DNA from: Eublepharis macularius | Lineage: Eukaryota; Chordata; Lepidosauria; Squamata; Eublepharidae | DNA: 64,000 nucleotides | Assembly: GCF_028583425.1 (NCBI RefSeq) | Contig: NC_072798.1 | Location: 13,828,501 to 13,892,500 of the forward strand | Direction of reading: 5' to 3' | Notes under the pieces: model-generated | What the model saw: the letters and a program-made list of their open reading frames with translations, nothing else | The model's database searches: none | What the model was told of the DNA's origin: nothing | Made by a program: the position numbers and the translations under genes | In this document: positions 48,282 through 60,526 of the stretch, piece after piece | Layout of the letters: the number at the start of each line of letters is the position of its first letter | Numbering within the stretch: position 1 is the stretch's first letter

Positions 48282-49267
48282 CAGGAGGGGGGCATGGTGG
48301 AAGCTGCCAGAGTGATGGCGTCACTTCCTGAGAAAACCTGAAAGTGATTGTGGGTAGCTCTAGGAATCGCCAGCCGTTCTTAGAGCTGTCCACAGGCACT
48401 TCTGTGTTTTCCATGGACGTGATGTTGTCATGCCAGCACCACTGCCATTTTCTCTCACCACTGTTTGGAGCGGTGGCGGGCCAGGAGCGTTTGGGGTGGG
48501 GGAGTCCCCCTCCTGCACCAGGGGTTTGGCCACTATCTGGATGGCCCTGCCAAGATTTTAATCATAATATGCCAAAAGGGGAATGCGTTGTGGTCCTTGA
48601 TGGTGCTAAAGGAGTCATTGACAGCACCGCCAACTGATGCTTTTCATGTCAAGTGCAACCCCCCCCCCCTGGAACCCCAGGTGGAATCCTCTGCTTTATT
48701 GCTCAATCCCTTTTTCAGGACACCGACTGTCTGCTTTGTACCCAGTGGAGATGCTGGGCTTTGAGAGTTGATCTTTGAGGGGGAGGGGTTGTAGAACGAT
48801 GATCCTTTTGTATGATGAAGAGATAGGCCTAAGGACTTCCTGACCCCCCCTTCCTCTACAAAATCAAATAGAATGTAAGTCACTTGTGTGTTATGCCAGC
48901 CATCTTAACCGCATTAGAAGGATCACATGCTGAGAAGACATAATACCAATCCTGACTGCTACAGGAGCAACCGTGTAAATCAAAATAGGTACAGATAGTG
49001 TCTCAGCATGCACATTTTGGTACCCTTGCTTTTCTCTCTTCTCTCGATCTTATTCGCCACTGTTAACACCCCTTTCTTCTGCCCCTCCCTCATTGATTCA
49101 GCCTGTGAGCTCCTTGGCCAGGACCCTTCTTTTGCTTAACATGCACCGATGACCCCTAATCAACTAGTCAACCTCTTCAGCCACATCATTTAGTAACAGT
49201 TCACTTCTCGCCAGGGATCAGCATGCAGTGCTGTCAACCAATAGGAACCAGGTTGGATGCCAAGCTG

Positions 49268-49500
49268 AGGAAGCCTTTGGGGAGATGCTGGAGCTTAATG
49301 GTGGAACGCTTGTTCTGCATGCAGAAAATCCCAGGTTCAATCCTGGTACCTCTACCTAAAAGGAGTCTCAGAAAGCAGGCACTGGGAAAGATCTTTGTCC
49401 GAGATACTGGAAAGTTTTGGTCATCAGAAGAGAAAACAGATGGATGTGTGATCTGTTTTGGTACAGCATCACATGACACGACCTTATCCTATTCAAGTGA
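49268..49500 (+). repeat. tRNA-derived SINE, third type
   Basis: Head GGAGCTTAATGGTGGAACGC, box B GGTTCAATCCTGGTACC, then a body with GAGATACTGGAAAG. Confidence 0.7.
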
Positions 49501-50758
49501 CACTGCAATCCTAAATGGAGTTACTCCAGTCTAAGTCAATTGAAATAAATGGGCTTTGACTGGACTCGCTCTGCTTAGAGTTGCACTGTCTTGTCTATTC
49601 TAACCAGCCGTCTCTCGCAAAGGTCTTTTCCATCATCCAGTAGTTAATCTTTCTAACTGGAGAAGCCAAGGACCGCACTGGGTCCCTTCTGCATAAAAAG
49701 CAGATGCTCTGCCACCAAATCCAACCACACATACAGTACTATCACCTTGGGTCCTCCTAACCTACATGAAACACTATTTGTAATCCTGCGTTTTATTAAA
49801 ATATACATTTGCTTCAACTGGTCTCTTGCCTTCATCTGAATGCACAGAAGACAGAAGTGGTTAAAATTATGGCTCTTGAGGGAATGACTCGCCTTTGCAG
49901 TGTAAGCAAGAAAGACCCAAGCGAAGGTTTGCTAATACTTCCGAAAAAAAAAAATTACAACAGAAAGGACAATGTCCATTTGCTTCCTAGATTGCTTTCC
50001 CTAGCGGAACTGGGTGGGGAGATTTTGTTCTTTAAAAATGCCCATGACACTCATAAATTTGGGTTGGAAAACTGGGGAGGGGGGAGAGTGGAAAGAAAAG
50101 AAATGACCCAATGGGCTATTACTCAGTTGAGCCACAGAGTGCTCAGTCCATGTGGGGAAACGGAGAAGAGATTGACTTTTTTAAAAAAAAGCACCGAAGT
50201 TGGATGGAAAGTATTCCTGTTATCCAGTTGGGAAAATGTCACAAGGACATTGTGGGGGCTGATCTAGTCATAGTTGGGGAGACGGTGTTTTCTTTCTTCC
50301 ATGCTGCTATTAGCTTATTCTGTCACACGTAACATGGCTAGATCATCATACCCCCTAGACAGCCATTAATACACAAACAGCTTACATCTTTCCTAAACAT
50401 TTCCCTTCCCTCCTCCCTCCTAAGCACACTAAAAAGCAATTATCTATCATTACTATATTTATTTGGTCATCTTATGTTGGTGATGCGATGTGCCCTTTCT
50501 TACATTAGAAACCTAGCAGAGGACCACAAGGAGAAAGCAATATACGGGCACATGTGAACACGCTGCCTTGGATCCCACCAGAAAGACCTGCACATATGGG
50601 GAGGGGGTGAATTTTGCTGCTCCCCCTAGGAGCAGCATTTCATGGGACGTTTTTGGCTGTAGTAGGAGGGAGGAGGTGAGGAAGACATGATTCCTTGTAC
50701 AGAGATTTTAGACTGGATCCAACCCACTGTCTTTTCCTTTTAGGTACAGCTGGAGGGA

Positions 50759-50895
50759 AGGTGGCATGATGTAGCCCACTCTCATCAGATCTCAGAAGCT
50801 AAGCAGGGTCAGCCTTGGTTAGCAATTGGATGGGAGACCTCCAATGAAGACCAGGGATGCTATGCAGAGGCAGGCGACGGCAAATCATCTGTGTT
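50759..50895 (+). repeat. 5S-rRNA-derived SINE
   Basis: The best 5S match in the window: CATCAGATCTCAGAAGCTAA, GCAGGGTCAGCCTTGGTTAG, TTGGATGGGAGACC. Confidence 0.88.
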
Positions 50896-51439
50896 AGTCT
50901 GTGTAAGCTGCAAGTGCCTTGGGGCAGTGACCAGGTACACTGACGGGGCTAGAGAATCAAGGTTAACTAATTATGATAATGGGTTGGATCCCAAAGGTGC
51001 CCTTCTGCACACAGAAAGCATGTTATGCTCATGGAAGGATTGTTCGACGCCTTGCACTAGAAGCGCTGTATTAACAAGCGAAACAAATCCCTGATGCTCT
51101 TCCACAGGCACAACATATTCTGCAAATGGAAGCATGAAGGCAGCTACAGAATTAGGATTGGATCCAGCCCGCTGTCCCACTCACATGCCCAATACTACGG
51201 ACCCTGTCCCCCATGGCTTTTGTCCATGCCTGTCCCAGAATTACCTTTTGGGTGATCATGGAGAACCCCTCCTCCCTTTTCTACCATGGGTTGGATTCAA
51301 CCGTAGCCCATAATTGCAATGCATGAATGAATGTGCAGCCGCCATGCAAATATTTGTAGAATAGCATGAATGCACCTTTGCCATTGGCTGCTCACAGTTC
51401 TTTGGATTAAATCAACAACAAATCCTACAGGGGGTGCAA

Positions 51440-51665
51440 CTTCCAGCCACAGACCTGCATGAACACATGAGCGTGCTTTATAGTGAATCAGACCCTTGGT
51501 CCATCAAACTCAGTACTGTGGTTCAGTACGGTGGTCGGTTCTCCAGGGTCTCAGGCAGAGGTCTTTCCCATTACCTCCTGCCAGGTCCATTTACCTGGAT
51601 ATACTGGGGATTGAACCTGGGACCTGCATGCTAAGCGGATGCTCTGCCACAGAACCATGGCCCAA
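51440..51665 (-). repeat. tRNA-derived SINE, third type
   Basis: Minus strand: box B inverse GGATTGAACCTGGGACC near 51607, body with CAGGGTCTCAGGCAGAGG, tail at the left (CAGACCCTTGGTCCATC). Confidence 0.75.
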
Positions 51666-52399
51666 GTCCCCTTTCTCATACATTTCCTTTGCCCTTACTA
51701 AAATCTCTGAATATGGAAAATCCATTTCTTTAATTAGCTGTAAGTTATGCAAAGAAAATCTTTCCGCTTAAGAGGGAAAACAAATGGAGATATTCAAGCG
51801 CTCTGGGGTGGGGGGGAAGGGAGAAATAACCCACGGCTTCTTCGCAAGTCTGTCTTTCTTTTTTCCTTTTTGGAAAAAAATAAATAAATCCAGCAGCACG
51901 AGTTTACATAGCAATGAACAGATGGATGATAAACGTGTGCGCAGATGACTTTGCTAACAAATCCATGCATTGGTACTTTCTAAAAAATGGTTTTAGAAAA
52001 AAAACCATCAAAAAATCTAATCTCTAGAGAGCCAGCAATACCAGAAAGGATACTCTTCTGAACTGACTAACCCAAATGTCTGGCGCACACACGCACCACT
52101 TGAAGAACAACCTCATTTAACCCACTGTCCGTGATATTTCAGATATCTGACATGTAATGTAATGGAAGGAAGGAAGGAAGGAAAATGTGGGCAATCGTCT
52201 TGCCTTGCAAGGAGACCAAAATACCTGGTCACTATGTAAGTGTCTACTCATTCTCCTTTGCCTAGTTAGCAGAGGGCTCCCTGCTAAGTTAAAAAACCGG
52301 CCTTTGAGAACTCAGAAGGGACCTCTGCCGTGTTTCTGTCAGGAAGAAGGCAAGTGTCTAACCCCTTTTTACTGCAGAGGAGGGGAATATCTCCCTCCT

Positions 52400-52880
52400 C
52401 CCCAATTTCTCTGATGTTTCAAAGAAAAAAAATTTCTTGCTCACTTTCGAATTTCACCACTACTGTAGCGCAAGGCATTTAGGAACAAAGTCAGACAGTC
52501 ATCTCGGTGAGAATCTGGAACGGATTTGCACATTGCACTCCACCTACTGTATATTTAATCAGAAAAAGATGCCCCGATATGCCCTCCCCCGGCACTGGCC
52601 CCATCTAGTGCTAAACAGTAAAAGGCGATCCCTTATGTTAAAAATTTCAGCCGAAATGGCTTATTAAAACCAGATTTGGAGGGTATTATAAAATGCTTAG
52701 AAGCCCTTTAAAATGTCAACGCAGATCCCCCAGAGACCAAGTGAAATGTCAGCCCGGCTCAAGCGCCTATTTTAAGCGGAATGAATTAGCAGTGTGCTGT
52801 GCTGTCGGAGAGTTGTTATCCAAAACAATCAGTGGCGATGGGAGGAAACATGGCGCATCCTTTGTACTTTCTGTATGAAG
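52400..52880. promoter_or_regulatory. Candidate conserved non-coding element in intron
   Basis: Repeat-free block with AAAATGTCAACGCAGATCCC, GCCTATTTTAAGCGGAATGA and ACTGTATATTTAATC. The context (the intron that splits the HMG box) and lack of decay suggest constraint. Not tested. Confidence 0.3.
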
Positions 52881-53697
52881 AGGAGTCAGGTGTGTGTGTG
52901 TGTCGGGGGGGGGACTTTTGCAGTGATTGGACCAGTTTCTGAAGATGATTACTTAAAGGCAAGTTTAATCAGGAGGACCACTCTTAAATCCAACGACTGA
53001 GCCAAACTTCTTGCCTCGTAGGCCTAATCTCACAGACATAACCTGCCTTAAATCCTTCCAGGCAAGTTTTATCATCACTGGAACAAATGCAGACTCTTTA
53101 TCGCACTTTATTCTAGCTAATCTAATCAATCCAGGGGCCCTGTTCAAGCCATCCTACCTGCCTATACAGGTAATACGAAGGGCTGTGTCTCGGTAAAATG
53201 GGAAATCAATCGCAGGCACAAATCTTGCCCTTAAAGGCAACTTGGCAGGAGCCGAATTTCACAGGTCAGGCTGAACTTTTCTGCACGTTACCCAGAATGG
53301 GAGGGCAGAGGTAGGTGGTCAAATTCTGCAGTACTGGGAAACTTTCAACCGATATAGTCTGACCATGGTACACTCCTCTTGCCTTTGTGAGCGACAACAA
53401 GCTCACAATGACACCCTGTGGTACCGTAAGGCCCAGACCTAGCCATTGGTAACACCTATTTGGAATGCGGCCTGCAAAAGCAGACCGAATGGCTCAAAAG
53501 CGCCTTAGAAAATATCCCACTAAGGCATCCCACCCATAATGCAAAATAAGCAGAATGAGATCATGTCAGACTGCGGGAGGGGGGTCTTACCTTTGGATGC
53601 TGGCTCACCCCTCCCACCTTGCAGACAGCAGATTATTTGCCAGAGAGAAAGTTTGGGTTTATTCCTCTTTTCAGTGTGCTATTTGCTGTTCATGTTA

Positions 53698-53806
53698 AAA
53701 GGTAAAGGTGCAAGCACCGAGTCATTACTGACCCATGGGGGGATGTCGCATCACAATGTTTTCTTGGCAGACTTTTTGTTACGGGGTGGTTTGCCATTGC
53801 CATTGG
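53698..53806 (-). repeat. tRNA-derived SINE, second type, 3' fragment
   Basis: Same tail as 15356-15655: GAGTCATTACTGACCCATGG and TTTTCTTGGCAGACTTTTTG. Confidence 0.75.
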
Positions 53807-54649
53807 TATCATGGATGCACTGAAAATCATTAAACTGAAGACTTTCGCACACCTAAGATCTTGTGCTGAAGAGGAGCTATCCCTGATCAGACCAAAGGCA
53901 GTCCAATCTCCAGTTTCCCACAGTGGCCACCCAGATGGCCCAGCACAGCAAACTGAGCACAGAGACCACAGCTGCTCTGTTGACCTCCAGCAACTGATGT
54001 TCAGAGGTACGCTGCCTCTGAACATGGAGGCTCCACTTAGTCATTATGAGTAACAGCCACCGATGGACCTATCTGCTCTGAATTTATCGATTCCCTCTCT
54101 AAAGCAATTTCAGCTGGTGACCATTATTGATTCAGTCCATTGCATATCGTTCTGGATGCTTCTTAGGGTGGAGGAGAGTCAGGAACAATGCAGATGGCAA
54201 ACAGAAGGGAAGGGAGCCTTTATGTAGCCCGATATGCAGAAATCAACCAGGTGAATTTTTTTCCTTGGCACAGAACAGGGTAGCAATAATAAAAAAGCTT
54301 TACCCTACTCAATTTTTGCATACCAGGCAGAGGAGCCTGACAATCCACAGGCAAAAACTACTTCATAATATTGCCTGGATGGGATGTGACCAGCAAGCGA
54401 ATCTCGGATAATGAGAAAAAGTCATCACTGGATTCCTGGAACAAGAAAGTCCAGGAACCACCTTCTTGTTCTCGCCCCCATCCTGTTCCCCTCCATTCTT
54501 CTGGAATCAAATTCCCAGTCAGGTCAATCTGGCAGGGGAAAAGAAGGCATCTGGGCAGCCCAGCTGTGTTTGGGTCTCAACAACTAGCTGCAGATAGGCT
54601 AGCTCAGGACACTTGGTTGAGAAGCCATCTTGAACCTCCCAGTGACTCA

Positions 54650-54979
<330 letters not shown>

Positions 54980-55026
54980 TCAGTTTTGGGATGGAGATTG
55001 GCCTTCTCAGCAATTAGAAGACATAT

Positions 55027-55271
55027 TGTCGAAGGCTTTCACGGCTGGAGAACGATGGTTGTTGTGGATTTTCCAGGCTGTATCGCCGTGGTCTTGGCAT
55101 TGTAGTTCCTGACGTTTTGTCAGCAGCTGTGACTGGCATCTTCAGAGGTGTAGCACCAAAAGACTTTTGGTGCCACACCTCTGAAGATGCCAGTCACAGC
55201 TGCTGGCAAAACGTCAGGAACAACAATGCCAAGACCACGGCGATACAGCCCGGAAAATCCACAACAACCAA
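55027..55271. repeat. Penelope-like repeat, inverted dimer
   Basis: Left arm TTGTCGAAGGCTTTCACGGC...; the two arms mirror around 55160 (GGTTGTTGTGGATTTTCC against GGAAAATCCACAACAACC). Each arm reads CTGAAGATGCCAGTCACAGC-TGCTGGCAAAACGTC on its own strand, a hammerhead-like arrangement in which the expected GAAA is AAAA. Confidence 0.65.
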
Positions 55272-55625
55272 TTAGAAGACTTTTTTTTTTCAAATGGACT
55301 TTGCATTATATTCAGGATTGTCTCTCTTTGCAGCTCTGAGAGTCGAATCAGGACTTCATGTCCCATTATTTTTGAAAGCTGGGGAACCAGTTCATCCACT
55401 CTCCAGCTATTGCATTGTTATCCTAACTTTCCTCCCAGTAGTTCAGGGTGGCATGCATGTTTCTCTCTCATTAGTTTTATCCTTACAACAGTCCCGTGAG
55501 GCAGTAAGGCTGAAACTGGTCACGGGTTCCCCTATAAGCTTTATGGCTGTGGGCATTAGCAATACATGTTTCTATCTCAGGTGTGTGAAGGGGGGAACAT
55601 AGCAATCCCCACTCCGACAGGGAGG

Positions 55626-56484
55626 TCACCTGAGTCCAATCTTTAGAGAGTCTCGGTTCAAAGAAGCGGGTGAGTATATCGGTCTCAAGATCCAGCCCCA
55701 GCTTCCCAGCCATCTCTGCATTGTTCTGACCCACCCTAGCATTGAAATCACCGGCAATCAATAAATCTGCCCCTGGGCAACTCTGCTCCACTTCCTCTAA
55801 GTACTTAAAGAGGGTCTTCCAATGAGAGGACAAGGCATCCCTATCTGCCCAAGAAGGCAGATAAATGTTAATTACTATTAGGGCTTTTTTTTAGCTGGAA
55901 CGCGATGGAACGGAGTTCCGGAACCTCTTGAAAATGATCACATGGCTGGTGGCCCCGCCCCCTGATCTCCAGACAGAGGGGAGTTTAGATTGCCCTCTGC
56001 GCCACTCAGCGGCGCGGAGGGCAATCTAAGCTCCCCTCTGTCTGGAGATAAGGGGCGGGGCCACCAGCCATGTGACCATTTTCTCCAAAAGCAACCCACT
56101 GAGTTCCACCACCTCTTTTCCCAGGAAAAAAGCCCTGATTACTATTAAGGCTTTCCCTGCACTCTTCAACATACCAGCCTGAGCTAGGTGGCCACAATCC
56201 CCAAGGGGGCAGAACTCCCAATTTAGGTCATTAGACCAAAGTATAGCCAGACCTGCTTGGGGACGGCCAAATCTCTTAGTTTTAAAAGCACATAAAGAGT
56301 GAACCCTAAATCCCTCCAAGGAAATTTCATCACAGGCCCAGGTTTCTTGGAGTAAAATCACATCAAACCTTGTAAGGAAGTTTTTAAGGGAGGGATCAGT
56401 AGACCTATTCTTCCAGCCAGCAATATTCCAAGAGATGGTATTAAAATTAAGGGATGCTGGCTGGATACTCACCTGAGTCCAATC
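55626..56484 (-). repeat. Internal LINE fragment with APE-type endonuclease, split by a hAT element
   Basis: On the minus strand, before the insertion: LNFNTISWNIAGWKNRS, FDVILLQETW, RFGRPQAGLAILWS; after it: VINIYLPS..., LLIAGDFNARVGQNN, LETDILTRFFEPRLSKD. SWN, QETW and GDFNAR are motifs of apurinic-type endonucleases of non-LTR retrotransposons. The clade is unclear (Vingi or L2-like are possible). The fragment is bounded by 16-bp direct repeats TCACCTGAGTCCAATC. Confidence 0.8.
55879..56137. mobile_element. CAGGGC foldback hAT-like element, copy C (nested)
   Basis: A perfect 8-bp ATTACTAT duplication (55871-55878, 56138-56145); the left end reads TAGGGC. It interrupts the LINE endonuclease frame and is younger than that LINE. 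Confidence 0.9.
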
Positions 56485-57479
56485 ATTCTCTTTCAGCCTA
56501 ACCTAGCTCACAGGGTTGCTGTGAGGATTAAGTGACTAAATGATCTGAACTCCTTGGAAGAAGGGTGGTATAAAAAGGTGATATTGCATCTACATTTGTG
56601 TTGAAGTGACTGCTCCACAACAGCTCCTAGAGGCCTTGTACACAGGTGAAAGTTGCCTGTTACCCACTGCTGAAGAGCCATTTGACACGTTTGAGGGAGA
56701 AAGCAATACCTAATCAGTGCCATGAGGGCTGAAGCCTGTGGGAAGCTTGCACAGGGGAGTTGCACTGCTTCATGGGTGTTGTAGTTCTTATGATATCATC
56801 AGCCTATGCTGATCTCTATAGGCTTTTTTCTCTGGATTGAGAAGACATATAGACTCCCAGCTTGGACGGACTGTGGCTGAAAATTCTGTAGCCAATAGCA
56901 GGCAGAAGATTTTAACTGCAAAATCTATCCAATTTGAGAGGTCTGTCATTGGAACAAGCTATTTAGGAAAAATCATTTTCACCGCAAGCGTAAAGAAAAT
57001 GTTACACAAGCATCTGCTTGGAATGCTTTAGGTCTCATACGGCAGGGTGAAAGGTTGTTGGATGGATTGGATCCTTTCTAACTCTGCACTTTAGATAGCA
57101 ATGGAAGGCACAAGATCATGGAAAATAACAACGATTTTGAATTTCTCATCCAGTTAGAACCTCAAATACTTGCTTTGATTTTATTTCTGCCTTGTGTAAA
57201 GGGAACTGTGATTCTTTATTTACATGCTGTTTCCTGCTTCTTCACACCCATTTTCCCCCACTAAAAATCTATCCATTTTTCAGCTAGGCACTCATACATC
57301 AGCCCTGTACATTATATTAATGTTACATGCCTCAATGACGCATGGTATGTGTAGACTATGTGAATTGCGTCCCAAAACAATACAACCTGCTTACACAATA
57401 CAAACAAATCTATGTAACCGATAGCAAAAAGTAGAGAACTGAAACCACGGACAAAAATGTAAATGCACACCCAAGAAAG

Positions 57480-58145
57480 AGAACATCTGTTGACAAACAT
57501 GAATCTGACAAGCTGGAATATGTCCAACGAAGGGCAACAAAGATGGTGAGGGGTCTGGAGACCAAGTCCTATGAGGAAAGGTTGAAGGAGCTGGGTATGT
57601 TTAGCCTGGAGAGGAGACGACTGAGACATGGTATGATAACCCTTTTCAAGTATTTGAAGGGCTGTCACATAGAGGGTGGAGTGAAGTTATTTTCTGTTGC
57701 CTCAGAGGGTTGGACTGGAAAGAGTGGATTACAATTAAAGCAAAAGAGTTTTCAGCTAAACATTAGGAAGAACTTTCTGACAGAGTGGTTCCTTAGTGGA
57801 ACAGACTTCCTTCGGAGGTGGTGGGCTCTCCTTCCTTGGAGGTATTGAAGAAGAGGCTAGATGGTCATCTGACAGCTATGATGATTCTCTGACTTAATAT
57901 GAATGTACGGGGATCAGGAGAAGGAGATTATGAAGGGCTGAGCCGGTGCTTGGCTCTTGTGGCCCTTTCTTATAGGCCCAGGGTAATGCCAATCACCACT
58001 TTGGGGTCAGGAAGGAATTTTCTTCCAGGCCAGATTGGTCAAGGTCCCTGGAGGGTTTTTTTGCCTTCCTCTGTGCAGGTGGCTGGACTAGATGACCCAT
58101 GGGGTACCTTCCAGCTCTACGTTTTTATGTTTCTATGTTTAACAT
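57480..58145 (+). repeat. CR1 LINE, 5'-truncated
   Basis: Plus strand, encodes EYVQRRATKMVRGLETKSYE, ELGMFSLERRRLRHGMITLF and KYLKGCH, then the CR1 3' UTR (TTTGGGGTCAGGAAGGAATT, GGCTGGACTAGATGACC) ending in TTTCTATGTTT. Confidence 0.9.
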
Positions 58146-58228
58146 CTATTCATCCCTAGTAAAGAGTCAACGAGCAACATTTCATCTGTTGCAAGTATCT
58201 GAGATATTAATTTTTAAATGGACATGAC

Positions 58229-58558
58229 CAGGGCTTTTTTTCAGTGGGAATGTGGTGGAACAGAGTTCTGACACCTCTTAAAAATGGTCACATGGCTGGT
58301 GGCCCCGCCCCCGATCTCCAGATAGAGGGGAGTTTAGATTGCCTTCTGCGCCACTGAATGGCATGGAGGGCAATCTCAACTCCCCTCTGTCTGGAGATCA
58401 GGGGGCGGGGCCACCGGCCATGTGACCATTTTCGCTGAGGGCAATTTAAACTTTAAAAAACTCCCCCCTTGTTCCAGCTGACCCAAAGTGATGTCATTGT
58501 ACAGTCTTGAGTTCCACCACTGAGTTCCTCTACCTCTTTCCCCAGAAAAATAGCCCTG
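58229..58558. mobile_element. CAGGGC foldback hAT-like element, copy D
   Basis: A perfect 8-bp GACATGAC duplication (58221-58228, 58559-58566); 330 bp, longer than the other copies by an insertion of about 70 bp near 58440-58510. Confidence 0.9.
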
Positions 58559-59117
58559 GACATGACCTACATCATTTGAAGAGTGCTTTAGGGTTTTTCT
58601 ACCCAATTTTCCGGACAGAAGTTTCCTTCCTTAAGAGCTCACACATCGCTACTGAAAGTGGACCTGAGAAGGAGCTACAGGGCAATCCTGGCTCCTTAAG
58701 TAGTCTGTGAGCAAGGCATGCATGTTTGCAAATGCAGTTTTTTTTCCTTAATGTTATTCATGCATTTCAAGGGCACCCTTAATCTTAAGTGCATAATTAA
58801 AAACATGCACATTGGACCAAACACGGTCCCAGCTGCATCTCATCCCACCTGCACCTTCTTGCTCTCACACCCTTGTGATGGCGTAGACACAAAATTGCAT
58901 AAACGTTTCATACAATCCGACCAAGCTCCTGCAAAACCAGTACATGCCTCAGCCATGGCAAATCAGCTCTGTTTCACTTTTGCATCTGATTAAAGCTAGT
59001 TAGTTTAGCTTGATGCTTTCTTCTCATCTTTATTGCTTCAAAGAGCAGTTCTTGACCCATCCTGTGTTGCCGAGAAAAGAGAAATTCCCCTTAAAATCTA
59101 CGGCAACACTGAACGTG

Positions 59118-59665
59118 TAACTTAGAATCATAAAGTTTGAAGAGGTCTAACAATCCTCAGCTCTACACGTAATGCAGGAGAAACAGAACTAGAGCATCCC
59201 AAACAGACGGTTATCCTGCTTCTGCTAAAAGCTGTCCCGGTGACTAGTTCCATTTCTGAACTGCTTTCAGCTTTCAGCTAGTTTCAGGTAGGCAATTTGG
59301 TTGGTCTGCAGTAGAACAGCAGGATTGGAGTCCAGTGGCACCTTAGAAAAGGTGTCTGAAGAAGGGAGCTGTGACTCTCGAAAGCTTACACCCTGAAAAT
59401 CTTGTTGTTCTCTAAGACTCCAATCCTGCTGTTCTCAGCATTAAGTTTTAAAGTTCAACGGTAACTAAAGCCCAAGACTTTTCCATGTGAGAGTCCTTCA
59501 GTTATCTGAAGAATATGAGCACGCCTCTCCTCAGTCTTCTTTTTCCAGGCGAAACGTGCCCAGTTCCTTCAGCCTTCCTCAGCGGACTCATCGTTGAGAT
59601 TGCCAACTGTTTCCGCTTCCCTCCTCTGAACCCATTTCAGCCCTGCCAGCCTGATTTAGTGGGTG
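59118..59665 (-). repeat. CR1 LINE remnant interrupted by a Penelope-type repeat
   Basis: Left piece starts AGAATCATAAAGTTTGAAGA (inverse CR1 3' end) and the right piece (59440-59665) reads CCTCTCCTCAGTCTTC... and CCCAGTTCCTTCAGCCTTCC, the inverse of the CR1 coding end. It is diverged. It lies within about 100 bp of the SOX5 exon donor. Confidence 0.75.
59291..59437 (+). repeat. Penelope-type repeat with hammerhead-like core
   Basis: TTGGTCTGCAGTAGAACAGC ... CTGAAGA (59356-59362), a GGGAG/CTCTC hairpin, GAAA (59380-59383) and GCTTACACCC. The fragment is inserted in a CR1. Confidence 0.55.
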
Positions 59666-59767
59666 CCCCCCCCATGTTTATGTCTCAAAGATACCAATAT
59701 TTTTTCTCTGCTGGTGGTTGGATGTATGGACCCAGCTGGCAATGAGGCAAAGCCCTCTGCTACTAAC

Positions 59768-59876
59768 CGTCAGAGTCTCCACTCATGTTGAAATCCATCA
59801 TAGCATGGCTAAACTTCCCGTCTTCGTTCTGTTTCACTGCCAATTGTTGAGTCAAGTTCTCCAGTGTCGTTTTGTC
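59768..59876 (-). CDS. SOX5: SOX5 exon upstream of HMG box
   Basis: The 109-bp exon encodes [20 protein letters not shown] followed by [16 protein letters not shown] and the first base of a glycine codon. The acceptor is CCCAG at 59877-59881 and the donor is G|GTTAGT. This is the SoxD region between the coiled coils and the HMG box. It is the most 5' SOX5 exon visible here; the leucine-zipper/Q-box coiled-coil exons must lie to the right of the window. Relative to mammalian SOX5 as recalled, E to D and L to M changes are conservative. A CR1 remnant ends about 100 bp into the downstream intron. Confidence 0.95.
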
Positions 59877-60526
59877 CTGGGTGGGGAAAGAAAAGAGGGC
59901 ACAAAGCAGCCGTTTTATGAACATGCAATGGAACAACAGAGTCCGTAGGTAATTTGCAAGGTTCCCTAGAGAAGAAGGATTAGCAAATAGCAAAGGAGGC
60001 TGTTGGGCTTGGAAAAATAAATTGAAAGCGGAAAAACGCACATATACGCACGATTATTTTTTGGGAGGTGTTACGAGCGGGAAGAATTATGGCTTGAACG
60101 TTCACCACCTTCCATTTGAAAACACAACTTATGAGCTGATGATGAGCAAACTTCAAAAGCGTGTGAAATTCAGACGGGTCTGACTCCCACCCACTGGAGC
60201 ACCCGGCTAGCCTGCTTCACTGTCGGTTCCCATAGTTTTATCTTGCAGGGGAATTTAGCTGTGTCCTTTACTGGTCAAGCCGCAAAACCGTTTCAGACAC
60301 GGATTTTGCCTGGGCTTGAAAAGCTTGCGAAAGATAACGCAGAAAGCACAAGCCAAGCCATTCCTGACATTTCTCCCTTCTCTTGGCTAAGAAACCAGTA
60401 CTCTCATATAATCCCTCCTTATCTTCTAAGAGCAGCCAATGAGGCCCTGATCGGAATGCCATCTCAAGGATGCAAGACTGGCATGCACCAGGAACAGGGC
60501 CTTCTCAGTGGTGGCTCCATTTAATT

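Noticed and set aside
50759-50895. Functional 5S rRNA gene
   Set aside because: The match is partial and followed by a SINE-type tail; it is a 5S-derived SINE.
59351-59392. GGTGT/ACACC pairing as a hammerhead stem
   Set aside because: These bases flank CTGAAGA and GAAA and would pair the wrong strands for the canonical three-way junction, so this is not support for catalysis.
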